A program made the position numbers and the translations under genes. A stretch of DNA of 64,000 bases from an uncultured Aquimarina sp. Its GTDB lineage: Bacteria > Bacteroidota > Bacteroidia > Flavobacteriales > Flavobacteriaceae. The number at the start of each line of letters is the position of its first letter. Position 1 is the first letter of the stretch. The stretch covers positions 1-64,000 of the forward strand of contig CANMDW010000010.1 of assembly GCA_947496705.1 (NCBI GenBank). Reading direction: 5' to 3'. The notes under the pieces are model-generated. The model saw only the letters and a program-made list of their open reading frames with translations. It had not been told where the DNA came from and ran no database searches. This document shows positions 27,746 to 36,945 of the stretch, piece by piece.

Positions 27746-28171
27746 TCAATTCACAATGACGCATTTTATAAGTATTACATCCATGAGATATCCTGTACAG
27801 ATACCTTTGATGACAACATTTTGCCCTTTTTTCAAAGCACTCATCTTTTTGTTTTCTTCTGGAGATAGATGACACATAACACTTCCGGTTGCACTTTCGC
27901 CACTCAGAGTGACTATTCCGTTACCATTGGCTGTATTCAATGCTGATATGATGCCTGTAACCTGAATGATTTGCTCTAAATATTTTGAATTAGCCCGAAT
28001 TTCATCATTTTCAAATTCTTCCAATAGGGTATTGGAAGCCAGTGATACATTGGGCGAAGATTCAGAAACATTTGTATGTGGCTTATTGTATATGGCTGCG
28101 TTTATAAAAACAACCACCAAAGCAATGACTAGCATAGAAATGATTATTGTTATTCTTCCTTTTTTGGTCAT
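27746..28171 (-). CDS. membrane-anchored OB-fold (tRNA_anti-like) protein (left copy)
   Basis: 141 residues: one N-terminal transmembrane anchor (about 7-26) then a domain resembling the tRNA_anti-like OB fold (YLEQIIQVTGIISAL, LSGESATGSVMCHL, LKKGQNVVIKGICTGYLMDVILIKCVI). Nucleic acid binding is unlikely for an exported domain; two Cys at the C-terminal strands are conserved in the paralog at 31443-31880. The function is unknown. It precedes yceI and follows the cytochrome gene by 13 bp. Confidence 0.8.
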   Translation of the reverse strand: MTKKGRITIIISMLVIALVVVFINAAIYNKPHTNVSESSPNVSLASNTLLEEFENDEIRANSKYLEQIIQVTGIISALNTANGNGIVTLSGESATGSVMCHLSPEENKKMSALKKGQNVVIKGICTGYLMDVILIKCVIVN

Positions 28172-28184
28172 AGGATTTTTTGGT

Positions 28185-28535
28185 TTAATTATTTAGTGCT
28201 CCATTTTCTATCCAACAGCGAATCAATTCTATTTCATCGCTGGTTAATGAGCCCCCTAATGGCATCCTTCTGCTTACAACTTGCGTTTTCACACGTGCGG
28301 CATTGTTGCTTATTCCTTCATACGTTCTTAAATCTGGAGCCTGATTACCACCATGGCAACTAATACAGTTGGTATCAATAATGGGCTTAATACTGGCAAT
28401 AAAAGAAATATCGGGATCACACGGCTCGTTTCCACCTATACCAGATTCTTCCTCCACATTATTTTCGCAGGAAAAAAATACAGTACTTAACACTACAAGT
28501 ATGAGTGCATTTTTAATTTTTGAGATCGTTTTCAT
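28185..28535 (-). CDS. c-type cytochrome lipoprotein
   Basis: 116 residues. Signal peptide with lipobox ending FFSC (Cys23), an acidic linker, then one heme c motif CISCH (C57, C60, H61) and a candidate axial Met (M91 in RRMPLGG). The fold matches short periplasmic cytochrome domains seen in Bacteroidota and Planctomycetes. It is predicted to be a membrane-anchored single-heme electron carrier. It has no counterpart in the right-hand copy of the module. Confidence 0.88.
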   Translation of the reverse strand: MKTISKIKNALILVVLSTVFFSCENNVEEESGIGGNEPCDPDISFIASIKPIIDTNCISCHGGNQAPDLRTYEGISNNAARVKTQVVSRRMPLGGSLTSDEIELIRCWIENGALNN

Positions 28536-28613
28536 TATTTTTTGGATTTAGGTATAAAGGGGAAGAAAAGAAACAAACAACTTCCTTCCCCTTAAAATCA
28601 ACTAACTACTTAA

Positions 28614-28780
28614 GGGCATCTCTAAAAACTACTTTTTATTACTAATGGCTGCAAAAACCAATACCTGCGTTGTCGGTAAAAACCTTTCCTCAATGTAGCT
28701 ATTGCTACACCTATTTTACCCTACGCCTTGATCTTGATTTTTCGCTCATTCTCATCACAAAACCGTTTTTAGAGGTGCCC
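28614..28780. mobile_element. MITE-like element with 16-bp terminal inverted repeats
   Basis: GGGCATCTCTAAAAAC (28614-28629) and GTTTTTAGAGGTGCCC (28765-28780) pair with one mismatch. The 167 bp between cytochrome and lipoprotein genes contains no convincing gene; a 61-codon frame inside crosses the right end and is not protein-like. The ends resemble those of insertion sequences, so a transposase elsewhere in the genome could move it. Confidence 0.75.
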
Positions 28781-28874
28781 ACACATATGAAATCTACATT
28801 CGATCAATTCAAAAAGATCGCAAAACATCTTGATTTTCAGTATTTTTTGTTTTAATGGCTAATTAAAATAAGGT

Positions 28875-29729
28875 CTAGTTCTCGGGTGCCGCCGGGGTAT
28901 CGGTATTAGCAATTGGCCAAACACCTGGTGCAGGAAAATTAATCCCAAAATTGTCTCCTCTGGCAACGTCCTGACCGAAGTAGTACAAAGGCCATCCTTT
29001 GTATGTTAACTGTGATCTGCCAAATACATCTATGGTTCCAAAATCACTTGCGTCAAGAATACTGGGTAGCTTATCAATGTCTATATGAAAGATGGGCCAC
29101 ACCGCATCATTAGAGAAATCGTCTTTGGTAAAGTTGTTAACGTTCTTTTTGTCATTTATAAATGTATAGAGCGTTCTTCCTGTTGTACCATTGGTGATAT
29201 AAAAAGTAAGTTCATCGCCGGGAGTGTAGTCACTTTTAAAGTTTATCTCGTTTCCATCTGCATCCTTACCCACCAATTGAGCTTCGACATACATCAAAGA
29301 GTAATCTGGTTTTGCGATGTACCAATTATTGCCAACCTTATCGCCATTGGTATCTCCGGCGGCATTGTCACTGGCAAAATAGTATAAAGGCCATCCTTTA
29401 TAAGTGGTTTGTTTATCACCATCACTTCTGGTAATTTCGCCAAAATCTGAAGCTTCCAGGCCTTGATCCAGCGTTAAATTATCTGCGTGAAATATAGGCC
29501 AGGCAGCCTTACAGCCATCAACACAAACAGACGTACCTTTGGAATCTCTCGAAAAGAAATATAAAGACATCCCTTTGTCATCTGTAAGAATGCTTCCAAA
29601 TGTTGCATTGGTTGCTAATTGTACGGTATTTTCTTCCGGTTCTGGATTAGGTTGCGGGTCTGAATCATCACTGCTACAACTATAGAGTATAGCAATTGAA
29701 ACGAATAATAAGAAAATTGAGTTTTTCAT
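28875..29729 (-). CDS. secreted-repeat lipoprotein (COG4315 type, Yx(F/W/Y)xxD motif)
   Basis: 284 residues with lipobox (YSC, Cys18) followed by acidic CSSDDSD, which resembles the surface-export signals of Bacteroidota lipoproteins. Two halves each carry the paired repeat: LTDDKGMSLYFFSRD / CKAAWPIFH, then TTYKGWPLYYFASD, and again GRTLYTFINDKKN / AVWPIFH, then LTYKGWPLYYFGQD. The function of this repeat family is unknown. It heads the left set, ~270 bp after the LytTR gene and ~340 bp before the cytochrome gene. Confidence 0.88.
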   Translation of the reverse strand: MKNSIFLLFVSIAILYSCSSDDSDPQPNPEPEENTVQLATNATFGSILTDDKGMSLYFFSRDSKGTSVCVDGCKAAWPIFHADNLTLDQGLEASDFGEITRSDGDKQTTYKGWPLYYFASDNAAGDTNGDKVGNNWYIAKPDYSLMYVEAQLVGKDADGNEINFKSDYTPGDELTFYITNGTTGRTLYTFINDKKNVNNFTKDDFSNDAVWPIFHIDIDKLPSILDASDFGTIDVFGRSQLTYKGWPLYYFGQDVARGDNFGINFPAPGVWPIANTDTPAAPEN

Positions 29730-30000
29730 TTTTAAGATTTTTTATGATTTATGAAGCAAAGTACCGTCAATAAGGGGCTATGAATCAAATTAATATGTGT
29801 GAGAGGGAAAAAAAGGCTTTAAAAAGGAAAAAACAGGATTGAGCTGAATGTGCTATTTGTTAATCTGGAAGGTATCTGTGTTAATTGTAAAAAATACAAG
29901 ATAATTGAATTTCTAAAATATCGGGTGGACGTTCTGATAGCTATCGGAATTGATTCTTTACCAGACAACAATGATTTAATAGCACTTAAGATGAGTCGTT

Positions 30001-31104
30001 TTAAATATTTAACCACTGTCTAAACTCTGCTGCTTTATTTTTGCTGATGATGATTTCTACATTGGCATCCTGCACCAGGATTTTAAGTTGGCTGTTCCCG
30101 TATTTTATGATTTTTTGAATAGAAGCAATACTTATGATAAATTGTCGGTTTGCTCTAAAAAACAAAGAGGAATCCAAGCTCATAAAGATATCATCAAGAC
30201 TAACATTACTGGTAGATTTTTTTCTGTCAAAACAAATCACATAGGTTATAGTATTTTCTGTGTAGATGTAAGCGATCTCATTGATCGAGATAGGGATTAA
30301 CTCATTTCTAATGTAGGTAAGAATTCTCTTTTTACCCGAATCTGCAGCTATCTCTGATTGCTCGTTATTTGTGTTTTCGACTACTTTTTGCTGGTATGCT
30401 ACAAGATCTGTATTTAATTTTGAAAGATTAATCAATTCACTTTCTAAGTTGATGTTTTTTAATTCCAGTTGTTTTTCATAATAGCTTCCGATAATGCGCA
30501 CCGCAATAAAAGAGGACAAAATAATTAATACACCCATTAAGATAAATATGGTATAAAAACTTGTTTTCAGTTTTTGGGTCTGTGTAGCTATCTCATTCAA
30601 ATTGGTATGGGCTGCAACTATCAAATCAGAGTCTTTTACCGGTGATATATATACAATTTCTGACTCAATATCAATACTATCATTTTCTTTCTCTTTTTTT
30701 CGATTCATTAATAAATCATATAGCTTATCTGCACTATTTTCTTCATTCAAAGAGTTTAACAGAGATTGATTAGAGTTTACCTTTTGACCCACCTTGGTAA
30801 TATCGGGATTGCACACTTCTTTTCCAGACCAATCAAACACACATATAAAGGAAGCTTCGTTATGTGTATTTTCAATTGTATTTTGAACATTTTCTATGAC
30901 CGTTTGCCTGATGATACCTCCTGCGAGTTGATAACTGATAAGTTTTGCTATTTCATTCGCTTCACGTTTGCTGGATTCTAATTGTACTTCGATTAATTGA
31001 TTTGCACTCACCTTGATAAAATATTTCACACCAAGAGAAGCGATAATCAAAAAGATAACCGATATAGAAATAAAAGTTAAAAAATATAATCTATCTTTTC
31101 TCAT
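30001..31104 (-). CDS. membrane-anchored LytTR-family transcriptional regulator
   Basis: 367 residues. Transmembrane helices at about 7-28 and 183-208 bracket an extracytoplasmic sensor region of ~150 residues (Cache-like layout: IENTHNEASFICVFDWSGKEVC in parts, then IVYISPVKDSDLIVAAHT). A short coiled coil (214-245) leads to a LytTR DNA-binding domain (about 262-367: IPISINEIAYIYTE, FRANRQFIISIASI). There is no receiver or kinase domain, so it looks like a one-component transmembrane sensor-regulator. It sits between the two paralogous modules, divergent from the right one, and is the natural candidate to control both. Confidence 0.85.
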   Translation of the reverse strand: MRKDRLYFLTFISISVIFLIIASLGVKYFIKVSANQLIEVQLESSKREANEIAKLISYQLAGGIIRQTVIENVQNTIENTHNEASFICVFDWSGKEVCNPDITKVGQKVNSNQSLLNSLNEENSADKLYDLLMNRKKEKENDSIDIESEIVYISPVKDSDLIVAAHTNLNEIATQTQKLKTSFYTIFILMGVLIILSSFIAVRIIGSYYEKQLELKNINLESELINLSKLNTDLVAYQQKVVENTNNEQSEIAADSGKKRILTYIRNELIPISINEIAYIYTENTITYVICFDRKKSTSNVSLDDIFMSLDSSLFFRANRQFIISIASIQKIIKYGNSQLKILVQDANVEIIISKNKAAEFRQWLNI

Positions 31105-31442
31105 TGAGTTGGTAAAATAAATCTATTGTTATTGCTAAACGCTCAAAGTGGATAATAAGTACGATCTGGAAAGCGAAAATAACATATTTTTTCTCCTGTT
31201 TTTTTAAATCTGGAAATAATTACAACCCGTTTCAATAGATTTTTTTCCTTTTTAACGCTGCTTTTTCATCTTAACCAACATTTTATATAACAGATTGTGC
31301 CATTCACCGTTTATTTGTTTCAAAAATAGTAACCAAAAAAACAAATCACATGAAAAGTCTAAATGAGTTCATTGTTTAAATTAAATTTTATAAATTCAAA
31401 AATGAAGTATTGCTTGATTAGTATATTGCTTCCAGATTACAT
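31105..31442. promoter_or_regulatory. 338-bp divergent control region between LytTR gene and right module
   Basis: No gene seen. It must hold both promoters. On the plus strand TATATTGC (31422-31429) is an imperfect -7 box 13 bases before the OB-fold ATG. Two CCGTTT words (in about 31229 and 31304) resemble half-sites of LytTR operators but their spacing is not the usual ~22 bp, so no operator is claimed. Confidence 0.4.
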
Positions 31443-31880
31443 ATGAATACCAAAAATAAAATCGTACTCTTACTTTCTATCCTGCTGCTGGTTGCAGGGC
31501 TTTACATGTATTATGGAATTTACAATCGTTCATATAAAAACATTGAAACCATTTCTGCAGAGGTAAAAATTAGTTCTACAGAGCTGGTATCATCATTTAT
31601 GATGAATGAAAAATTTGCAAATTCTATATACAGGGGTAAAATTATAGAGGTAGATGGTGTGCTAAAAGAAGTAACTTTTTTAAACAATCGAAATACAGTA
31701 TTATTGTATAGCGATAACAAGTATTCTAGTGTACTATGTGATATGCAAGCCAACCAGATTGAAGAAGTTAAAAAATTAAAGAAAGGTCAAAAAGTAAAGA
31801 TTAAAGGAGTTTGTAAAGGATTCCTTAAAGATGCTATACTATTACATTGTATGCTGACTAACACACAAATCGATGAATAA
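31443..31880 (+). CDS. membrane-anchored OB-fold (tRNA_anti-like) protein (right copy)
   Basis: 145 residues, paralog of the 27746-28171 product: N-terminal anchor (6-25), then IYRGKIIEVDGVLKEV, SSVLCDMQ and LKKGQKVKIKGVCKGFLKDAILLHCML, with both C-terminal cysteines kept. The stop overlaps the yceI start by 8 bases, showing translational coupling. The role is unknown; co-conservation with YceI and DUF5777 in the same gene order argues that the three act together in the envelope. Confidence 0.8.
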   Translation: MNTKNKIVLLLSILLLVAGLYMYYGIYNRSYKNIETISAEVKISSTELVSSFMMNEKFANSIYRGKIIEVDGVLKEVTFLNNRNTVLLYSDNKYSSVLCDMQANQIEEVKKLKKGQKVKIKGVCKGFLKDAILLHCMLTNTQIDE

Positions 31881-32421
31881 AATTATTGTTCTGTTATTTC
31901 TTTTGACAAATTTTGCTGATTTTGATGTAAAATCAGACCAATTTATAACACGCCAGGGGCAGGTTTCTTTTTTCTCTTATACCTCGGTAGAGAATATAGA
32001 AGCAAAAAACAACCAGGTGTTGAGTATTATAGATCTGTCAAAAAATGAAATTGCCGTAAGTATGCTCATGAATGCCTTTATCTTTAAAAAGTCATTAATG
32101 CACGAGCATTTTAATGAAAGTTATATTGAGTCTGATCTATACCCCAAAGCTACTTTTGAAGGTCGTATCGTAGATTTTGACCCCCTGGCCACAGGTGCGC
32201 AGACCAAAATGATCCAAGGTGCCTTAACTATACATGGTATTACTAAAGAAATTGAAATTAAAACGACCATTCAAGATATGAATGGTTCGTATCTGTTGAC
32301 TGGTGATTTTGAAGTTGCTGTTAAAGATTTTGATATCAAAATTCCACCTATCTTAGCTCCTAATATTGCTAAAATTATATCGATAACCTTTAGATTTGAA
32401 TATCGGCCTTATGAAAAATAA
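31873..32421 (+). CDS. YceI family periplasmic protein (right copy)
   Basis: 182 residues with signal peptide (about 1-18). YceI blocks HFNESYIESDLYPKATFEG, GALTIHGITKEIE and EVAVKDFDIKIPPI are present. About half of the residues match the left copy by eye. Its 3' end overlaps the DUF5777 start by 11 bases. Predicted periplasmic isoprenoid/lipid carrier. Confidence 0.92.
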   Translation: MNKIIVLLFLLTNFADFDVKSDQFITRQGQVSFFSYTSVENIEAKNNQVLSIIDLSKNEIAVSMLMNAFIFKKSLMHEHFNESYIESDLYPKATFEGRIVDFDPLATGAQTKMIQGALTIHGITKEIEIKTTIQDMNGSYLLTGDFEVAVKDFDIKIPPILAPNIAKIISITFRFEYRPYEK

Positions 32422-33325
32422 CACACATTTTTTGGTATACTTTTTTACAATGATAGGATTCTGTATGTCTATCAATGCCCAGAATTTATTGGATACGCTG
32501 GAAAAAGAATACCCTGATATTCCTCAATATGAAATAGCGACCTTTAAGGCTACTCGTATTTCGATAGGACACTCTATAGAAAATCGCAAAAAAGGAGTAT
32601 TAGAAGTAGTAGCCATGAATAGATTTTGGAATATCCCAAATTATAGAGGTCAAAGTTTTGTCGCAGATAAGCTAAGTGCCAGAATTGCATTAGAATACGG
32701 GATCTCAGACCGATTAACATTTGGAGCTGGAGGAAGCACTCTGGATGGGATTTTTGATGGATTTCTAAAGTATAAACTCATACGCCAACGCAGTGATGGT
32801 AAAGGCTCACCCCTAAGCGTCACGCTATTTCAAAATGGGTCGTACCGCAGTAAAAAACGCAACCGGCCATTTTTTATGGATGTAAATCGATTTGATGACT
32901 TTAGCGATAAGCTGGCCTTTACCAGTCAGCTATTGGTAGCTCGTAAATTCACGCCACAGTTCTCTATGCAAATTTCACCAACCTATATTCACAGGAGTTC
33001 GTCTGCCTTTGAAGAAGACCCCAATAATCAATTTGCAATTGGTGCCGGGGCACGCTATAAATTAGGAGGTCATGTATCTATCGTTTCAGAATATTATTAT
33101 GTAATTAATCCATTGAAGTCTGTTGACACCTACGATGCGTTCTCATTAGGAGTGAACTGGGAGCTAAGCGATGTCATGCTACAATTTCAGCTAACCAATA
33201 CCCGGGGTATGGTAGAAGATGCTTTTATCACGCAAACCCCTAATAATTTTAATTTTAAAGATGGAAATCTTGTCTTTGGGTTTAATGCTATTTTTGTATT
33301 GCATCTCCATCAAAAACAAAAATAG
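32411..33325 (+). CDS. DUF5777 family β-barrel protein (right copy)
   Basis: 304 residues from the ATG at 32411, chosen because it gives a clean signal peptide ending SINAQ; the frame opens 5 codons earlier. Shares with the left copy FKATRISIGHSIENRKKGVLE (in parts: SIGHSIENRKKG), QISPTYIHRSS, EEDPNNQFAIG and SEYYYVINPLKSVDT. Outer-membrane barrel of unknown function. It ends the compact right-hand module and converges on the T9SS protein gene. Confidence 0.88.
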   Translation: MKNNTHFLVYFFTMIGFCMSINAQNLLDTLEKEYPDIPQYEIATFKATRISIGHSIENRKKGVLEVVAMNRFWNIPNYRGQSFVADKLSARIALEYGISDRLTFGAGGSTLDGIFDGFLKYKLIRQRSDGKGSPLSVTLFQNGSYRSKKRNRPFFMDVNRFDDFSDKLAFTSQLLVARKFTPQFSMQISPTYIHRSSSAFEEDPNNQFAIGAGARYKLGGHVSIVSEYYYVINPLKSVDTYDAFSLGVNWELSDVMLQFQLTNTRGMVEDAFITQTPNNFNFKDGNLVFGFNAIFVLHLHQKQK

Positions 33326-33470
33326 TGAGGTCTTTTTATATGGAACTCATTTGAACTTTTTGTTTTTAAGCGAACCTGTCTAAATGGTATGCCAGCCAGC
33401 CTGTTGCAGTTACGGTAGAAATTTAAGATTTTGCGCCCTAATTTTGACTTTTAAGGTATAATAACACAAA

Positions 33471-33499
33471 AGACCCTGAAGGTTTGCCTTTCAGGGTCT
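33471..33499 (-). terminator. intrinsic terminator of the T9SS protein gene
   Basis: Perfect 10-bp stem AGACCCTGAA / TTCAGGGTCT with a 9-base loop. On the minus strand it is followed by TTTTGTG, so it best serves the gene ending at 33546; it may also stop plus-strand transcripts from the DUF5777 gene. Confidence 0.85.
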
Positions 33500-33545
33500 T
33501 ATAATTATTGTTCTAGTACGTTGTGGTGCAACGCACAACCGAGTT

Positions 33546-36500
33546 TTACTGTTTTATAAAACTTCTTGTAACGATAACCTCTTCTGCTATAATTCTTACA
33601 AAATATGTTCCTACAGGAAAATTACTCACATCTATCTTACTCATATCCATCTTTTTATTAGTTCCCTGATTACTAACACTATGAACCCGTTGACCATACA
33701 TTGAGAAAATCTCAAGGTTTTGGATAGGTGTTTTATCTACAGATATATTCAAAATACTACTAACCGGATTTGGGGATAGTATAAATCGTTTATCATTTCC
33801 TGTAGCATCGGTTAATTCATAAGTATCTAGTCTTAAACTTGTTCCCTGAACACAGAATTCTGTAGCATCAGAACTAGTAAATTCTCCACCAGATGCAATA
33901 GTTCCTGCACTACTAGACAGTGTATAGGACCCATTACCAAATCCACAGCAAATACCGTCTCCAAAAGAGTCAGAAATTGTAAATGTGTAGCTACCCGAAG
34001 CTAAGCCGCTGATAGTTTCATTAACTGTAGAACCGTCTGGGTTTGCAGTAGAATAACTTTCTGAAGCCACTACAGTTCCTCCAGAATTTGTTAATGTCCA
34101 GGAAGTTTCTTGCGGATAATTATCAAAAGTAATACTTAACGTTAAATCTCCTGTTGCACAATTTCCTCCAGGGCCAGAATCTGTAGTAAGTGATATTGCA
34201 TCTATTGCTGCATCGGCTTGCCAGGTACCTCCAGTAACACGATTAAATCGTAGCTGTAATCCAGCCCCTACGTATGCTGCCAAATCTATAGTAGCTGTTT
34301 GCCAGGAATTCCCCTGGTTTCCGCTTCTGGTCCAAATACTGGTCCAGGTAACCCCTTCGTCATTACTCGCTTCAACATCTAATGTTCCAAAATTATTTGA
34401 ACCAAACATGTGATATCTAAAAGAGAATACAGCAGAAGTAGCTCCATTAAGGTCAAAACAAGGAGAATTAAGAATCGCTCGTTTATTTGGGAATCCTGTA
34501 CCATTTCCTGAAGCTTCAACATAAATATAGGTTGATCCATCATCGGCACTAGAAGGTCCCGTATTATTAGACGGCGTGCCATTAGAATCCCGTGTCCAAT
34601 CAAGATCATCTCCCGCTTGTTGAGTCCAATCTCCAAAACCAGTTTCGAAGCTTTCGTTATAAGGAACTGCCACACCGTTTATACATCCGGTAGCTTCTGT
34701 TGTGGTTATGCTAAGAGGACTACTCGTCGCTGATTCATTTCCGGCAGCATCTTTTGCCACTACTGTAAACTCGTATATGGTTTGCGCAGTTAAACCTGTA
34801 ATTACTGCAGTGGTTTCAGCAACTGTTGCTACAACAACTCCATCTTGTAAAACATCATACTCTGTAACTCCAACATTATCTGTAGAAGCATCCCAGCCTA
34901 TCGTAACTTGATTAGAAGCAACATTTAATTCGACCAGATTAGCAGGAACCGATGGTGCCTGAGTATCTGGAGCCAGCGTAGTTACGGCTAAGGTAGCACT
35001 AGCTACTGATTCGTTTCCTGCAGCATCTTTTGCTATTACAAAGAAATCATAGGATGTGCTGGCAGTTAACCCAGACACATCGATAGTAGCGCCTGCAACA
35101 GTTCCTATTACGGCCCCATCCTGATATACATCATAACCTGCTACTCCTATATTGTCTGTAGATACATCCCAGCTAAGTGTTGCAGAAGACTCAGTAATTG
35201 CAGAAGCTGTTAAATTAGTCGGTGTAGAAGGTGCCTCGGTATCAGGAATATCTGGTGCTATTTTAAAGGCTACTACGTGATTTTTCCTAGTATTACTAGC
35301 ACCTCTCATATACTCACCAATATGCCAGAAGGTCATATCATCTAATGGATCAATAGTCATTTGAGAATAATCCCCATATCTTCCACTACCACCGGGGGTT
35401 CTGCGATCTCCGTCTATAGCAATTTCTTCTGCTGCTGTCATTGTACCAACAGGGTCACCAGCCAATCTACCTGTATATCGTATAGAGGTAAAAACACTAC
35501 TACTTACTACTGTATATCCTAATGCAATATTCCCTAATGCATCTTGAGCAATACTACCCGAAAAAGCACTATGCCCATCTGGTTGTGCATAGGTTCCTTC
35601 TTGAAAAATTGTCCATGGTGCGCCATCTCCAGTTTGTCTTAACTCATACCAACGGATACCTGCCAAGCTATCGTTGCCATCTAAATCTACTACAAAATTC
35701 ATTACAACAGAATTATGCGTTCCAAAACGTCTATAATTTGTCATATACATCATTGTTGCCTGTAATGCATCAATATCAGGACCAGTTCCTGGTTCATCTA
35801 AGTTATTAAAACTTCCATTATCAAAAACACTATCAAATGGCGCGGTAGGAATTTCCTGCGGCTGTGATATTGTAGAATTAGCTGGTGTAACCCAATCTAC
35901 ATTTGTAGTCCAAACTTTTAAATGATCTGTAGAAACACCTGACCAAGCATCATCCTGTAAATACACGATAGAAGTACCTGTTCCTACAGGAGGCAACGTT
36001 GAACCTGTAGCATTAAATCCAGCTGGACTATAAAAACCACTACTTTGTGCACCTGGTAATTGGAAACCTATCAATCCAGCACTAGCATCACCTACTAACA
36101 TCTTATCTCTTTCGACCGCATAAAAAACTTCAAGTGATCCAATTGGACCATCAGGCGCTTTATTTGCTGAAATATAATATCCATCTGACCAAATTGATAA
36201 TTTTTCATAATCAGGAAATTCATTCGTATTAAATCTATACGTAAACCATCCATCATTAACAGGGTCTGGCCCTTGACCTATTGCAATTAGAAATCCATTT
36301 GGAGAATTACTAAATTGCATAATGATAAATCGATCTGCAAAATTATCATACACTACAATTGGGTCTCCTAAGCTTTCTCCTGGAAATAGTGTAGCCAATG
36401 AGGCCTCAGCTAATAATACATTTCCTGATCTGTCTCGAATACCAAAACCAGTGTTAAATGCATAGACATAATGATTAGGACCTATGGCACCCGTTGGGTC

Positions 36501-36836
36501 TGTAGGAGTACTAGTCCCTTCATGTGCATCAAAAGAAACTAAAGGTGCTTTTAATGCCATCTTAGCAGCATTGTTTTTTTGCAGTTTTACAAGAGGATCT
36601 CCATTCCTGGGAAATCCTTTACCAGGAATATACGTATTTTTTCCTCTGCGCTTTGCTTGACCATCTTGGTTCTTTTCTGATGCAGAAATAATATTCTCCA
36701 TTTTAGAGAATGCAGGAATCTCTCGCATATAAGCGGCTTTTCCAGTCAAACTGGCTTTCATAGAGCCTCCAGTTTGTGCCAGCAGACCAAAGCTGCAAAA
36801 CACGAATAGTGTGAAATAAAAGAGTTTTGTTTTCAT
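33546..36836 (-). CDS. T9SS type A sorting domain-containing protein with fibronectin type III domains
   Basis: 1096 residues, large secreted or surface protein. Signal peptide (cleavage after LLAQ, about 21); a ~430-residue N-terminal region of unnamed family (LKAPLVSFDAHEGTS, PTGAIGPNHYVYAFN, then several propeller-like strands); two fibronectin III domains (about 530-620 and 625-710, each with STDNIGVAGYDVYQDG-like or STDNVGVTEYDVLQDG strands); a MAM/jelly-roll-like region (about 715-890, PYNESFETGFGDW); a second β domain; and a C-terminal type A sorting domain (about 1020-1096: LSPNPVSSILNISV, FPVGTYFVRI). Exported by the type IX system. Ligand or enzyme activity not evident. Confidence 0.93.
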   Translation of the reverse strand: MKTKLFYFTLFVFCSFGLLAQTGGSMKASLTGKAAYMREIPAFSKMENIISASEKNQDGQAKRRGKNTYIPGKGFPRNGDPLVKLQKNNAAKMALKAPLVSFDAHEGTSTPTDPTGAIGPNHYVYAFNTGFGIRDRSGNVLLAEASLATLFPGESLGDPIVVYDNFADRFIIMQFSNSPNGFLIAIGQGPDPVNDGWFTYRFNTNEFPDYEKLSIWSDGYYISANKAPDGPIGSLEVFYAVERDKMLVGDASAGLIGFQLPGAQSSGFYSPAGFNATGSTLPPVGTGTSIVYLQDDAWSGVSTDHLKVWTTNVDWVTPANSTISQPQEIPTAPFDSVFDNGSFNNLDEPGTGPDIDALQATMMYMTNYRRFGTHNSVVMNFVVDLDGNDSLAGIRWYELRQTGDGAPWTIFQEGTYAQPDGHSAFSGSIAQDALGNIALGYTVVSSSVFTSIRYTGRLAGDPVGTMTAAEEIAIDGDRRTPGGSGRYGDYSQMTIDPLDDMTFWHIGEYMRGASNTRKNHVVAFKIAPDIPDTEAPSTPTNLTASAITESSATLSWDVSTDNIGVAGYDVYQDGAVIGTVAGATIDVSGLTASTSYDFFVIAKDAAGNESVASATLAVTTLAPDTQAPSVPANLVELNVASNQVTIGWDASTDNVGVTEYDVLQDGVVVATVAETTAVITGLTAQTIYEFTVVAKDAAGNESATSSPLSITTTEATGCINGVAVPYNESFETGFGDWTQQAGDDLDWTRDSNGTPSNNTGPSSADDGSTYIYVEASGNGTGFPNKRAILNSPCFDLNGATSAVFSFRYHMFGSNNFGTLDVEASNDEGVTWTSIWTRSGNQGNSWQTATIDLAAYVGAGLQLRFNRVTGGTWQADAAIDAISLTTDSGPGGNCATGDLTLSITFDNYPQETSWTLTNSGGTVVASESYSTANPDGSTVNETISGLASGSYTFTISDSFGDGICCGFGNGSYTLSSSAGTIASGGEFTSSDATEFCVQGTSLRLDTYELTDATGNDKRFILSPNPVSSILNISVDKTPIQNLEIFSMYGQRVHSVSNQGTNKKMDMSKIDVSNFPVGTYFVRIIAEEVIVTRSFIKQ

Positions 36837-36945
36837 TTGAGAGTAATTTTGTTAATAGTTTAAATAGTACGCCAATATTTGGCATAAGCGATTGTAGCCC
36901 CAGGTTTTGAGGCATAAAAAATAGATCAATGTAATTAAATGAAGA

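Noticed and set aside
28670..28855. 61-codon plus-strand frame between the cytochrome and lipoprotein genes
   Set aside because: It crosses the right end of a MITE and has no protein-like features.
29819..30016. 65-codon minus-strand frame after the LytTR gene
   Set aside because: It overlaps the LytTR 3' end, is compositionally random, and contains a CCGATAGCTATC palindrome.
31105..31442. LytTR operator (paired direct repeats)
   Set aside because: Two half-site-like words were found but about 75 bp apart instead of ~22, so there is no support for an operator.
33993..36000. several long antisense frames across the T9SS gene, and similar ones across ftsZ, ftsA and the wall genes
   Set aside because: They are shadows of strong coding regions with low-complexity Ser/Thr or aromatic composition and no family signal.
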